From Symsagittifera roscoffensis (lineage: Eukaryota; Xenacoelomorpha; Acoela; Convolutidae): a DNA stretch of 64,000 nt. The stretch is from positions 13,798,539 through 13,862,538 of the forward strand of contig NC_087070.1 in assembly GCF_963678635.1 (NCBI RefSeq), written 5' to 3'. Of the stretch, positions 22,601 through 37,600 are shown in pieces (the first letter of the stretch is position 1; every line of letters begins with the position of its first letter). The notes under the pieces were generated by a model. That model had not been told where the DNA came from and made no database searches. It saw only the letters and a list, made by a program, of their open reading frames with translations. The position numbers and the translations under genes are program-made.

Positions 22601-25600
22601 CCTATTACCGCCAATTTTCTCTGGCTACATTCCTTTAGTCAGATTGAATTTCTAAAAAGCTAAGTTGAGCCCAATGTTTGCCAAGTCCACTTAAATTAGT
22701 TCAACTACTTCAAGGATACAATGTATAACTCACACCTCTTTCATTCTGCTTCATTTCCCAATAGGTAAGTTCCTTCTCAAATATTAGATGGTGAACGATT
22801 CTCGTTTCCAAAGGTTGGGGAATATGCCACTTTCCGGTGTTAATCCCAGGGTTTTCTATGCAATTTTAGTCCTAATCGCCTAAAGGTTATTTAAAGGTCA
22901 CTCCGGGGTCAATCTTCCACATTCAGGTTTAGAATCCCATAGGGGTCCTACCTACCAAGTTTCATCCATATCATGTTAATACTTCCCAAGTTATCCCATT
23001 TATGATGTCCATTATCACTTTTCCCGGGAAAAGGCTATTAACACTGGAAGGAGTCTTCGGAGGGGTTTTACTCACTAGGGCTCTTTCTCGGGGATGAGTT
23101 ATAGTGTCTAGTGCCAACGTAAAATTTTTATGCCCCCGCTCATTATTTTGCATAAACTGCCTCCTTCCGGTCAAAAGGATGTTTTTCCCAAATGCTTCAA
23201 ACTTCCGGTCCAACCGCCGGATTTGGCTCATATTAAAACTAGTGATTAACCTTGACACTACCTATGATATCTCAAACTTTTGGCTCCCTGCGTTCAATTG
23301 GGACCGAGAAACAACTTCCAGAATTCGACGATGGAGGACTGTTTTCTTAGGGCATTTATCAGCGCCGTATATCCGGAAGTTCTTATCCCCTGGTCTTCTA
23401 GGGTTGCATGTGTTTCTAAAAAGAACCATAGAATTGGCATTAAAATTTTCAAAATCCATTCGCTGTGTTAGTGCGGGACGTCTAAAGTTTTTATACATCA
23501 TGTTACACCATCGGCAACAGGTGATTTTTTTTAAATCTCGCAAAGTTGAGATGTCCTCATGAGCCAATTTCGTGCCTGGTATAAGAAGACCTAGGTTGCG
23601 GTTTTCCGAAAAGTATCGATAATGACTTTGAACCCTGAAAATGTTTTAAATTTTGATCGTTCTGATTCGTTCGCCTTAGGCTAATAATCACTCAACTGAA
23701 CCACTAAATTATCGTAGGCGTACAGTTCTAAACCTCTCAGTCCAGGGTAATGCTATTTAACACGAATCTGCAAGTTAGTCGAAATTACAGTAGAATCACC
23801 AAATTCTACATGTCTCCTCATTACACTTGTCTCCTCATATCCCATCACATCAAAAATTTAAATTTTTCGAGAATCATAGCTTGTTGTGTGAAAAACTTTG
23901 GGCTCAGCCACTTATGTAGAAGAATTTCAGGCAACCTGTAATTTCGATTGCACCCAAAAAATTCAGAAAAATAAAAAGTTAAGAAAATCAAAAGTAGTTT
24001 TTGAGAGAATCAAAAATTTCCAAAAAAATGGTCGAAAAAAGGTCGACTTTTCCTAGTGTCATAACTTGTGTCAAAAAATGAGAGTAGACGCGTATTGAAA
24101 GAAGCTTTTCACAACCCGTTCTTCGAATTGAACAAAGATATGAGAGGGTAGTTTTCGAAAAAAAATCAAAAGGCACACGCGGGAGTAGGCTGTTTTTCCA
24201 TAGATAGACTTTTATGAAAATCAGTGGAATAGTTTTTTAGAAACACTGAAAACTTTGCAGAAGAGAAAATTTTCGAAAACGTCTTGAACGCAAACCCAAT
24301 CCCATAAATTTTCAAATTACACAATTTTACAAAATATGAACTTTGAGCAAACATGCCAAGCAAGATATTTGAATTTAAATCAGCAACGGAACAAGAGTTA
24401 CGAAGTGGAAACAAAGCCGACAAGCTTTGAGCAGACACCCATTGGGACTTAATTTTTTTCTCCAAAATTTAAAGTCTCCCGAACCTGCAACTAACAATAC
24501 TAGCAACTACCATGATACTTGTTTTAATAACAACAGAAATCCGTGCTGTGGCAACTAAGCCAACTTAACTTGAGCGAATAAACAAAGTCTGACAAATCAA
24601 ATTGCTCGCAACTTTTGTGTTAGGCAATGAGAGAGTAGTTGTCGAAAAAAATCAAAAGGCAACGGGGGAGTAGGCGGTTTTTCCATAGCTAAATTTTTTT
24701 TCGAAAATAGGTGGAATCGTTTTTGAGAAAAACTTAAATTTTTGCATAAATACTGAAAAAAAAACAAAGTCCGACCGGGATTCGAACCCCGTACCTCAAG
24801 GCGTTACTTCTAGGCCAAGTGCGAAGGAACCTAGAATTTGTTAAAGCTCAATAAAAAAGCAAGTTGGAAATTTCTAAAAGTTGTTTACCGAGAAGTGTAG
24901 TTCCGGATTACAAGACACTTGCTTTTGCAAGTCTACCAACAAAACGATAAGATTCAAAAAGAGAAAACACGGCCAACAGACATCTGGAAAGGAATCAATG
25001 AACGCAAGACAACAAAAAAACACTTGGGAGATTTTCGAATTTCGAAAAAATATATATGCCCTTAAAACTCTTTGAATGCTTGGAACAATTCTGATTGGCA
25101 CTTTATGGAAAAATTAAACCAAATTGAGAAAAAAGAATCAATAAAGTTTTTGCTGTTCGACAGTGGAGTTTGCCTTCCTTTTAACAAGCGAAAAGAACTA
25201 AACTTAATTAGAAATCAAAAGTCAAGCCAAGAAAAAGTAAACTTGAGCCTGAACAAACTTTAAGACTTTTCCAGAAAATAGACGAACAAAAAGCATCATG
25301 ACCTATAAAAGATTCTGAACTACGGTCATCGACTCTTAAAAAATATTCACGAAAAACAAAGACAACATTTCAACGAAAATGAATGAGAAAAGATGACCCG
25401 AACAAAATGCGTATTTTCGTTGAACTCATCTAAAGTTCGGTCGTTTTTTATACAAAGACCCACTTCCAAACTTTTTTGATTGAAAGCAAGCAAACTGTCA
25501 ACGAGTGCTCGACAAGAGTTAATGAACTCGAGGAAACCAAAAAAAAGAATTCGAAAGATGAAAATTCATTAATCATTTTTTTCCTTTTTGTAATCTTTCG

Positions 25601-28600
25601 AACTCTGTATCAGAGGAAAACTGTATCATATTTAAGCACTTCGAACCTGAAGGTCCTTTTAAGATCGATGATTTCAAAACAAAACTCCAATAGAAATAGA
25701 AGATCTGGACCAATGAGTTAATTTTAATTCCGCAGGGAATATTTCAGACATATTCCACTTTCAAAAAAAATTCATCGAGCTTCTATTGAATAATTTGCTT
25801 TTTTTTCATTAAAGGAAAGCGTAAGTATGCCTCATTTTACCAAATCAAAAAAAACTGAACTGATACAAAAAATAATTCAAACCGCAAATCAAATCCTAGC
25901 GGAAATAAATTTAATTATTTTTCTCAAAAAAAAAAACACGGAATTTAAATCAACCATAAGTCATTTCGTCAATAACACTTACACAGAAAAAATGAATTCT
26001 ATTGAGTCAGTGATTTTTCCCGATTAAAGCTCTGGGTTGAAATAAGGACAAAAATAACTAACAAGTACTCCTTCAAAAAACAGTATATTTAAAGATATCT
26101 TATTTATGAAACTTCTAAAAATTTTAACACTGACATTTTTTCTACATTAATGAATGTAAAAAGCCTTGCAATAACGTGCATACGTCATTGCATAAGCACA
26201 CGGACACGCTTGAACAATATTTACTTTCAGAGGAAAACATTGAAGTTTGATTGTTGAATATACAAAGGCGAAGCGAAGCTCTGGGCCACTTGCAATACCA
26301 CGCAAACATATAATTGCAAATTAGCAGACAAAAAACGAAAGGAAAGCCAAAAAGAATTCAGAAACATTTATCGAGCAGCAACTAAGCAGACAAACGTTGT
26401 ATAAACACCCTTTGAGCCGAAATCAAAGAGTCTTTTGAAACGTTTGAAACTAAATTTCTACGCCTCCCTCCTACGACGAAAAACCAAGTCACTAAACCGA
26501 TAAACCATAAGCCAAAACAACTGACGGGAAACAAAGCTTTTAACTTATTATATATCAGGATGAAGATCTGGGAATTTCCAGAGCAATCTATTATTGAAAA
26601 TTTTTGCTAAATGAGTAAATTGTATATTCCGGTGGCAAATCTAAAAACCACAATGCGCTTTCGAAGCTGGTATCTTTCACGGTTTTTTTTCGTTTAATTT
26701 TCATTTTCGTAATTGGAGAGCCTAATTTACCTTAACTTTTAGCAGATGAATTTGAATTGAACTCAAAAAGTGTATATACCGAAGTACATTCATAACTGCA
26801 TTAACATTTGTGGTTGCACTTCTGTAATTATGTAAATATTCAATCAATTAGAAGTTCTTGCTAAAAAAAAAATCGTATAAGACTTATATAAGTTGAAATA
26901 ATTGCGTTCTTTTACAATAAACTAAACTGACGGAGTGATATTCAGCCAAACAAAAAAAACGTCATCCAAACAAAAAAAAACGTTCAATTACAATGAAAAC
27001 CGATTCAGTAATGGAAAAAATGAGAAAACTATCAAAAATAAGAAAACTATCTAAGACTTTAGACACAGGGTCGAGGCTGCGCTTCGCAAACACTAGCGAG
27101 AAAACGACAAAAAGCAGCTCTATAACAGGCAATAAGAAAAGAAAAGGTCAAAAAAAGCCACAAAAAAAATAAAACTTCTGCTGTGGCTGATTCGATACTA
27201 CGACCAGATTAAAAGATCGCGGTTCTCGCATCTGCGCCACAGGCCCTTGACAATTTACTAACTCCTAGCTAGGTCACATTCAAACCCAGGACCTCTACTG
27301 TACCAGGCGTATCTGTTAACTCCAGGCTAAGCGTTCCGGAGACGGTGAGAAATTTGAATTCATGGGCCATTATACCAACTGATTCTGCTAAACAAGTTGT
27401 TATCCCGAAAAAAAATATTCATTCCGATTTGCTTACGCTTGCGAATAGCAAGCGTTAAGAAAAGTATATTGGAAAAAATGGACATGAAACACCGAGGCAG
27501 CTAACAAAACGATATGCTTCTGAGATCCTGCGAGCGTGACCTCAGAATTGGAAAAAAAGGTCTAGTTCCGATTACAAGACACTTGATCTGGCAGTGAAAA
27601 GGTGGACATACAAAAAGGAGACAGGTACTTGCCTCGTAGTCCCTAATAAGACGACACGCTTCTGAGATCCTGCGAGCTTTGGCCAAACACAAAGCGTAGT
27701 TGTAAGCAATAATGGGCTCCATGTCATCAAGCTCGTAAGCTCTAAAACACCAGTCAAATTTGATACTGAAAAAAAGGTTTCGTATTTCGTAATAAAAAAA
27801 ACATCAAAAAAAATTCAAATGGATGCATAAATTATTCATTGCTAGAGGATGAAAAAGGACTTTTAAGCATGTAGTTCTCGACGAAATGCGGGATGGAGTA
27901 GCAAGCTGTGTCTGTCAGAGAATGATCTCGTATATTTCAGATCAATTGTAGTCTATAAAATAAATTAGCGCGTAACGCACCTACGGTGCTTCGAATTTTT
28001 AACAGCTCAAAAAAACTGCATTTATTGGAAATAAGATCTGCATCCTTTGAAAGTACTCTGACAGCACCCAATTACAGGAAGGGATGGTAATTTCAATTTT
28101 TTTAAAGTTTTTTTTTCAACTCAAATTTTGAAAAAATTTGTGAAGTTCTTTATATCTTAGTTCTTTGCAATTTTAAAACGAAATAAAAAACGTCACATCT
28201 CGGAATAAAGAGCATTGGAGCAGTCACATTTGGACGCACGCAAGATTTACAACTTGCAACTCCTGAGAGTACCCTCACAGTTCCCAACTACTAGGTTGGG
28301 AATTTCAGTTCTTTTTTCTGAAAAATTTAAAAGAAATCTTAAACCACGTCTATCATATCTCGACTACTACAAGGATCTGAAAAGTCATAATTGGAGCCAA
28401 GACTAGCAATCCTTGAGAGTACTTTGACAGCACCCAACTACAGGGTTGAGAATTTCAAACTTAGTGAATGATTTTGTAATTTGAGTTCTCTGAAATTTTT
28501 TTTAAAAAATCACAAAAATCCCTGAAAGCATCCCACTTTCAGGCTGCTTATTTATAATTCGGTGAAATGAACACTGAACTCGAACAGCAAAATCGAAAAC

Positions 28601-31600
28601 ATAGCCAATCGAAGATTGGAAAAGAGTAATGAACGCAAGTAACTATAAAAAAAAACAGACTTTCTTGAAAAAATCTCAACTTTCGAATATAAAGAAAAAA
28701 ATAGACGCCCTTTAAGCTCTTTGAGTTTTTAGAACAATTGAAGATGGGCGCTTTTTTGATAACATGAACCCAACTTGAGAAAACTGGATCAATAGGCAAA
28801 GTTTTTATTCCGCTGGGAAACCTTAAAAATAAATTCAACTTTCGAAACTAAAAATCGTTCGTTTTTTTTTGCGCCAATTCCACGTTTGTATTTGGAGAGT
28901 GCTATTTACGACAGGTTCAGCAGATAAATTTCAATTGAACTCAAAAAGCGCATTATACCTAAGTGTATCAATATTTTGAAGACTTTTTCCTGGAAAAAAA
29001 ACCAGCAAGACCTATATAAGAGTCTTCACTACGTTCAATACTCTTAAAAAAATGCTTAACCATTGCAAAATGCGATATAACTTAAATGTGAAAAAATTCT
29101 TTCGGTAAGCATGCAAAAATAATACCTTGAAAAAACTCGCATTTCAAAAACTTTGAAATGCCCGCATTTAAATGTATAATAGATAGATTCAGTCTGCACA
29201 AAGTGTGCATAATAACACCTGGCGGTAATGATATCCCATGGTGATTTTCGATCACTGTCACTTTTTGTAATTTTTCTCCTATTTTGCAGACCATCAGACA
29301 CTATTTTAAGACCATTCCTCCACGAGGAAAAAAGCGACATACGAGGCGATCAACTCTTTTCGGAGAAGCCTATTGTCTTGTCCAGCCTAGTTAAGAGCTG
29401 CTTGCAATTTTTTCCAGAACAGGGAAATGATGCCTTAAACCATCAAGCAACGAGTAGGAATCATGGTGGGCATCTCAACTCCTCGATGTTTCGACTGAGG
29501 GGAAGGGGAAATGTGGCCACTTCCTGTCTCTCTCCCATTGGCCTTCATTCATTAGCTTACAAAACCAATGATAGTTCAGAAAAGTAGCTTTTGCGAGGTT
29601 GCATTTAAATTAGTCTGAATAATTCCCACTTGAATTTATTCAGATTGTCGAAAAGAATGAATTTGTTTGTCACTTTGTTCATAAATGAAACTACGCCGCC
29701 CTCTCCTCTCCCTTTCTCTCCATAAATAGGAGTACATGCTTTCACTCACTTGGCGAAATGATTTCTCGCAGCCTCCCACGCTTGGTTTTTATCGCTAATA
29801 TTAACAGTTGAGCTTTCGGCCTTCATCGCATACGCAACAGCCATCAATAAATAGATCTTGGCTTCATCATAACATGTCATATCTGCACTTTTCCCACTGG
29901 CTTCCAGCGCCTTCTCCAGACTCTCAATGGCAACCAGAGGTTCCCGGATATTCTGCAGAGCTACTCTGGCAATGAGACTGTGGTAGAGGTAGTTGGTAGG
30001 GTCCAGTTTGGCACACTCGCGTAGCACTATGATGCCCCTGGCGTATTTGCGGGCACTGATTAAGGAGAGAGCGTATTTGAACCACATTTCCTTGTCCTCG
30101 AACGCAACTGACATGCCACGTTCGACAGCCTAAAACACAGACACACTATTTTCTATGTTCCCTCCCTTCTTCCTCTGTCACAAGCAAAACACAAATCACT
30201 TAGTTTGGATGAGCTGCTCTTGCTTGATACTGATACATATTTAGCTAATTGTTAGAAATCAACGATTAAAACTTTCCGCTCAAATATTAAATCAGCAATT
30301 CAGCTGTGACGACATACGATAACAGATGAGATGAGTTGTAGACTTTTTATGAATACAATGATTTAGATCAAGGATAGAGGAGATATATATGATAAGGTTG
30401 TTTGAGCTGTGTGTATGTGAGTGTGTGTGTATGTGAGTGTGTGTGTATGTGAGTGTGTGAGTATGATGTACCTGTGAGAGTAGATTGTACTGCTGTCCAT
30501 TGGAGAGCACTATGGTCAGCAGATCCAGCACAAACTTCTCCTCCTTCAACTTCTTCGTCCGCAACACTTCGTGTTCACTCCCCATGTCCAACACCAACTC
30601 CTTCGAGATCTATCAATCAACAGGCAAACACGTACACAATAGCATGTAAGCCAAGATTCCATGCAGACAAACACTCGTCATCATTCTAACCGAAAGGGCA
30701 AAAGAAAACATTCATCAAAACTAATCCAAAACCGAACATGGATAGACGGTTACTGTGCTGATAGCGCAGAATGTTCCGGCTATCATGAGTAAGTACAGAA
30801 ACTTGAGTAAGTACAGAAACATGAGTAAATACAGAGTAAGTACAGAAAATAATTTTATTTCAAAAAAAAACAAAAAAAAAATCGAAAAAAAAAACAAAAA
30901 AAAAAAAAACGTTCGATTTGTTTATGAAATCCTGGTTGTTCTTTATTCATAAAAAGCACTTAAACAACACAAAAAACAAACTGCATAATGAGAGATAATT
31001 GCTGTAAAAATTAACTTAAAACTACAGAATAAATAAAATAAGTGCCATCAAATTATGAGCATTTCGGTCTCAAAATCAGATAAATCAGACTTTAAAGATA
31101 CACAGACTTTTTGATTTTTTTTGGAATCGAAATCACTGTTGAAAGGCTTCAAAATTTTCTAGTTGATTTCGTGGCAGATATTCTTAAAGTAGTCAAAATT
31201 GGGTAGAATTAAAGGGAGTGGTCGGAACACCAGGATAGAGTTGCTGCGCAAGCACAGAATAATTAGGCCAATATCTGGAAAGATGTTTTACCGATTAGCC
31301 GAAACTCAACCGCTGCCCCTTGATCACGAAACTACATCACAAAATCTAAGGACAGCTATAAAAAAAAAGAAAAACGGAAGAATTTCATTTTTTGATGATG
31401 TTTTCTCATTTTTGGGGGCGTAGCGGCATTGAAAAAAGAAACAAGCTGCAAGCTTGGGTAAAAAATAAACATAAAAATATAAAAATTATGTCACAATTAG
31501 ATAAGGAGTTCAGCCTCTCATTCAATTATTCCAATCCTTTTTGTATATTTAGTCTGAAAAACGGATAAATGCACATCAGTTCTTCTAGACACTGCTTGGA

Positions 31601-34600
31601 CCCTTAGAGCTTCCTTCTACGAATCTGAAATCAACTGTAAGAATATCCACCCTACGCCAGAGATCCGTGAATTGCTGAAACCAAAAATCCTTATATACAA
31701 AATAGAGGCACGAAACCCGTAGCAAACCTTTCAGAATTGATAAGAACAAAATCTTACAGGTAGTTGTGTATGTCAAAATTATAGAAACAAAAGAAACTAT
31801 AGGTTTGTGAGTTCTTCTTTCGGTTCAACTTTGTACGCCCACACAAATCCGGTTGCCTCGGAGACAACCTAAATCTTGCAATGAAGATCAAACAGCCGAT
31901 ATATTTAGCAAAGAACAAACCATTTCAGCGAACAAAATCAACTTCTTTCAACTTAGAGCAACTACCATTGGTGAAAGAACTCGCCATTTTCCACCCCCAG
32001 GACAATTACACATTTAACATCCCCTTGTGAGACTAGATTGGAAAAGATGTGGGCAGTGGGGGTGAATCAATAAACTGCAGTTTGGCTAGTGCATCATTCT
32101 TAGACATGTTTTAGACTCCGTAAATTGTGCACCTCGTTGCTGAGCTGTGAAGTTCATTATGAAGTCTTTACAACAGGGACTTTCTCCAGTAATTTTAAAA
32201 AGCAACAGCTATTCCTCTTCATAAGGGTAAAAGGAGGGCAGATGGAAACAATTACAAATCTATCTCCCTTCTTTTGCTCTGGTTCACCAAACTTACTCAT
32301 CATTTGAAATCCTTCATTTAATTTATATCTGAATAGGTTCCGTTATTTTGAAGCAATTCAAATAAACAATTAACACTTGTTAATGATATTCACTTGACAA
32401 TTTAAGCTAACTTGTCAGTTTTGGACACAATTAATGGTTTGAAAGTTATCTGAGCAAAGAAAACCAGTGGTAGCTGTTGTGTCTCTAGGGTTGATCTTCT
32501 GTCTACTTTTTTTCCCTAATTTGATGATTTGCCCGGCCATTGTAAATAATCGTAATTGTTTTTCGATCAATACAAAATTAACCATAGACAAAATGAGCCA
32601 GTTCAAGTTGATTTAGAAAACATAACTAGCTAAATGCCAATAAATTAGTGTTACTTCTCGACAAAACTGAGCAAATGGATTTACACAATCAAAGACAAAA
32701 AGGACATGTACCCGCCATGAATGATGCTTTGATAACTTGATACGCTTTCAACACTTGAATCACATATTGATTACGTTCTTTCAAGGCTGGGGAACCAATG
32801 CGGTGTGATGTGTCAAGCAATCAATTTACCAATTTTTTCCCAGCAAAATAGCTCAAATTACTCAACAGGAAGTTTTCGTTTACAGGTGTACAAATTTTTC
32901 TAATGAAAATGCAGTCTTTGCGATGCAAAACCAAAAAAAATGAGGCGTATTTATTTCAGAAGTTCAGCTCATTCTGAGGATCTTTTCATGTCATGCAATT
33001 TTACAGTTGTATTCATACAGTTTTACTGATTATGAATTGCACGTTTATGAACTGATGAAATGTGCTTAGCTTTCGATTATTTCTATAGAGTTTCTTAATA
33101 ATTCATTTAATCTTATTAGCTCAAACAGCTAGTCGATTTCCTCGAAAAACGGAAAGGTCATTAATTAATTTCAGTACAAAAGAGTTTTTTAAGTCTCTTA
33201 TGAGATAATCTTTTGCCCCAAAACATGAGTTCATATATCGTTTGTTCATCAAGATCTTATGTTTCCTACATCCCCAGTAAGACGGAATTACTCAAGTTTT
33301 GATCAAAAAATTTATTCGTTTCAATTTATCCTTCGAAATTGGGTTTCCAATTTCCTTTGAGGAACTGGTATCATCTTGAACTTGTGTATTAATTGATGCC
33401 ACATGTACTCAGTTGCTTGTTCTCTATTAATGTAGCCTCCAGCCAACTCTATTGGTTTTATGGAGTTAGAAGGGACAAGTTCAATTGTGGATTGAACAAG
33501 TTAAATGAATTCAGGTGCCCAAGACTAGCAAACTTTTGGAGCCAATTTTTTTTTAAATAGCTTCAACTGTACAAATCAAAGTTTCAAGCTTGTTGGTCTT
33601 AACAGAAAAAATTACTCGGCATAATTTCCATTGAATCACAATTGTTTTAATAATCCGCCACGTATGAGCAATATTCGATTACAATGATATTTTCTAACCT
33701 CAATTTGTATACTGTATCATGAAAAATAAAATATATGCACAGGTGCTAAGCTGAGCTTCGCATTAGTTGTGATACAACACAAACCAAAAACACAAACTGA
33801 AAAAAAAATGAAAAACTAGGTCTACCAAAATTTATTATTTCTTAAGTCACGGTAGATGTTCAGTTTAAGCAAAAGAACCAGACATTTTAATAGTATATTA
33901 GCACCAGGGAAAAAACAAAACCGACAATCTTTGCGCAGACACAAGTTGAGCCAGAAAATGATTTTCAGTCTCCCTTGAAACTACATTGAACAACACTTGC
34001 ACTTGCAACTACAATGAAATTGCTTACAGTACAAGCAAACTTTGTGATGCGGCAGCTAAGCCGAAAAACTTGAGCAGACAAACGAAAGTCTGACAATTCA
34101 AAACTTACAAGAAAAAAATTATCAGAGAAAAAATTTTGGAAGGAAATTAATATAAAAATTTTGAGCGATATATTTTGAATTTCAACTTTTATACTTCAAC
34201 CGACCAGATTTGTTCATATTAAAATTAATCATTTTGTGCAGTAAAGCCAACGCAAAAAAGTTTCACTAAACCGACAAAACATAAGCCGAAGCCTAAATTA
34301 TCATTTACGTCGAATAAAATCGTATTAAAATTTTAAAAAAACGAAAAAAACACCAGTCATGGGTAGCCAATTTACAAACTACAGGAATTCATCAACGACA
34401 CTTGAACTACAATGAAAACTGCTTCCAGCGCAAAAAAAACGAGGTGTGGCAACTAAGACGAAAAACCAGTCTATTCCATTTTTCCCTTTGAAAATTCAAT
34501 TTCATACACACAAAAAAACAAGGTCCGACCGGGACTTAAACCCTAAGGCATCAAATGTGTAGGAAAGGTTATTAAGGGAAAAAATCTAGTTCCCTATAAC

Positions 34601-37600
34601 AAGACACTTGCTTTCGCAAGTGTAATCATATTATAAATTTCTGGCAGCGTTCAGAGACCATAAGGGGTTCATTTTCTGTCCTCTTGGGGGTTTAATTAAA
34701 ATCAAATAAATGTTGTGCAAATACATAAGATTTATTTTTCTTGTTAAAAAATACATGTTGAAATTATCTTGAAATAAACTTTTTTCTTCTTTTTTTTGAA
34801 GCTTCTAGAATATATGGACACTAAATCGTGGCATATAGTGGTTTTATATACACCAAGCCCTGTTGACAATGTCCCTTTAAAATAACTAAAATGTAGTACA
34901 ACTTTCGAATTTCAAAAAATCTCATTTTTCGAAATTCAAAAATAAAAAGGAACCCTTTAAGCTCTTTGAATTTCTTGAAGGACTTATGATTGGCGCTTTT
35001 TTGATAATATTAACCCAACTTGAGAAAACTGGATCAACAGGTAAAGTTTTTATTCCCTGGAAAATCTGAAAATTAAATTCCATTTTCGAAACTAGAAATC
35101 GTTCACATTTTTTCGCGCCATTTCTACGTTCGTATTTGGAGAGTGCTCTTTACGTCACTTTCAGAATATGAATTTCAATTGAACTCAAAAAGTGCATATA
35201 TACCTAGGTGCATTCATAAATGCATCAATATGTTTGAATGCATATATGTAGTTATTAGCGACTGTGATGAAAAACTACGTTCATTACTCTTAATGACACG
35301 GACAAAACACCATTCGAAATCTCCGAATAAATTTATCGAATTCTTCAACTTCAATAAAACCGTCGACCAAAGAATTGCCACAACACAAGCGCTAGAACTC
35401 TAGATCCGTCAAAAAATAAGCAAAAAAAAAACAGTTACGCCAACACAAATTTTCCAAGAATGTTCTGAATTTTTACAAAATTATTCAGAGGAGAAATACA
35501 ACCTAAAATACAAGCTTAAACTTTCACTTGCGACATGATAACAACGTTTTTAACACAGAGGCGAAACACGTTTTTAAACACTTGTGAGTAGAAATAAGCC
35601 TCAAATTAGGATAAAACTAGGCTGCTTGTGGGATTCGAATCTGCGACCTTGCAATTTTGTCTCACGCACTAACCACTCAGCCACGGATGCTTGAAATACC
35701 CAAAAACTAGCCACTAATAACCAAGCTACATATGCTAATAAATTTCCAATTCGATGCCGCAAAAAAGATACCAAATACAAAAAGACACAATTTTCCATGT
35801 AATAAATTCGAAAGCAAAAAGCCAAATTTTGTATAACTCATGCATTTCAAAACAAATAGCGAGATCGAGTTTCTGAAAAATTCTGAAATCTTATCATTGT
35901 ACTGCTGTTTGAAGCAAATAACTTTTTTTCGGTTAATTTGATAAATTAAATATGCATCAACTTTGTTAACTTTCTACTAACAAAATGTTAAAGCAAATAT
36001 GACATTATAATGCTACAGCAGCCTATCGTTCAAAGTGCCACTAAAAATAGCACTTTTATTTGCGACGCTGGTTGGAAAAAAGAAGGTTTTTATTAATACA
36101 CTCGCTTCGCAAGTGTAATCACCCGGTTATTTCCTGCCGGAGGCCCAGTTAAAAGGGTATAATAATAACACGCCATGACCGCGATAAAAATTGCATCAAG
36201 ACCCAGAAGGAATATTAAAACGAAAACCGCTTTAGAAAAATCTTAAATTTAACGATGAGTTAGAGACCAACCCATGTTCCGTTTGACTTTTCTTAAAAAA
36301 GGCTGTTACGCGCTTCCAGACCAAGAAATCAACAGCTCAACTATGCTTCACAATAAATATTTTTTCAACTTCGAATTTCAAAGAAAACATATATCATCTT
36401 AACGTTCTTTCAATTGCAAGAATCGATGGCGTTTGATACTTGTTTGATTAAAGTAGCCCATATAAAAATTTGACCAACATTTTTTTCTAATCTGCAGGGA
36501 GATCTATAAATATTATTCTACTTTTAGAACAATGTTTTCCAAATTTTTCCACCCATTTGAACTTTTTTATTAGAACACAAATTACCGTCCATTAATCAAG
36601 TCAATGTGAAGATAACATAACATAGCCAACATACAGTAGGAAAAAAATTATAAAGGCAAGGGAACAGAAACAAAAACTGAATTGTTTTTTGTAAAACTTC
36701 AGTTTTCGAATTTCAAAGAAAAAATTAGTAGACCTTAAGTTTTAGAATTTTTTTCTCCAAAATTTCATTTATTTTATTTTTATTATAAAGCGAACACTAC
36801 TTCATAGACCTTAAAAAGCAGACGGAACATTCACGACTTTGCAGAACATTCAGGACGGAACAAAAGAAGTCAGAACAGCAGCGCTGGTATAAGGTACTGT
36901 TTTTTTTTCATTTTACGTTAGCTAAGGGAGAAAATTTCGTCTTTTGCGACTGTCAGTACGATACAAAAGCGACATCAATATTCTCATCCCTTGGTAGCAT
37001 GTCATTTTACACAGAACAAAGCCAACTCTACTGAATTTGTTTTGCCGACGGAATTTGTTTTGTGGCCTTCTGCCGAGCACTTGCGAGCCACAAGGACTGC
37101 CGCTAATTTTTGAAAACCGCTTTTAAATTATCCATCTGGATTCACTTTCATAATACACGAGAGGGAAAATAGAAGACAAACTATTCTGAAGAGGGTTCGT
37201 ACAGGGCCTCTCAGTTGGCAATGAGCTGAGCTCATCCAACCGTAGCACTTCATAAGAAAAGGAAAAGCCACACTGAGAACTGGATCACTAGGACACACTC
37301 CGATCAAAAAGCAAGCCGATGAGAAAGAGCCAGCACAATTGTGAGAATGCTTGAAAAACCATCAGAACAATGGCATTTTAGAAACTTGAATTAAAATTCA
37401 ATGCATGTTTTTTAAAACTTTCAATTTGATGCTTTCAAATCCTAGCGGACACTTAGGAGTACGGCGCCGTTTTCAAGACTCTCAAATCAAACTAAACTCA
37501 TTTGCAACACATTAACCCTGATCAAATGATAAAACTCGATTTAAATCACAATTCTAATTCAAAAGTGAATTTACTCTTTCTGAAAGCACGAACAAATTTT

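Noticed and set aside
24776-24830. A complete tRNA gene
   Set aside because: The B-box arm is good, but the acceptor and anticodon stems do not close, so it is treated as a SINE head.
31199-31423. Plus-strand ORF of 74 codons (MGRIKGSGRNTRIELL...)
   Set aside because: It ends in lysine and phenylalanine runs from AT-rich sequence; no splice context or domain supports it.
32712-32820. Exon-like minus-strand stretch reading SHRIGSPALKERNQYVIQVL, which at first seemed to be a TTC7 exon
   Set aside because: It has no AG acceptor, and TTC7 exon 8 joins exon 9 directly in phase with a better match to the family, so this stretch is not needed.
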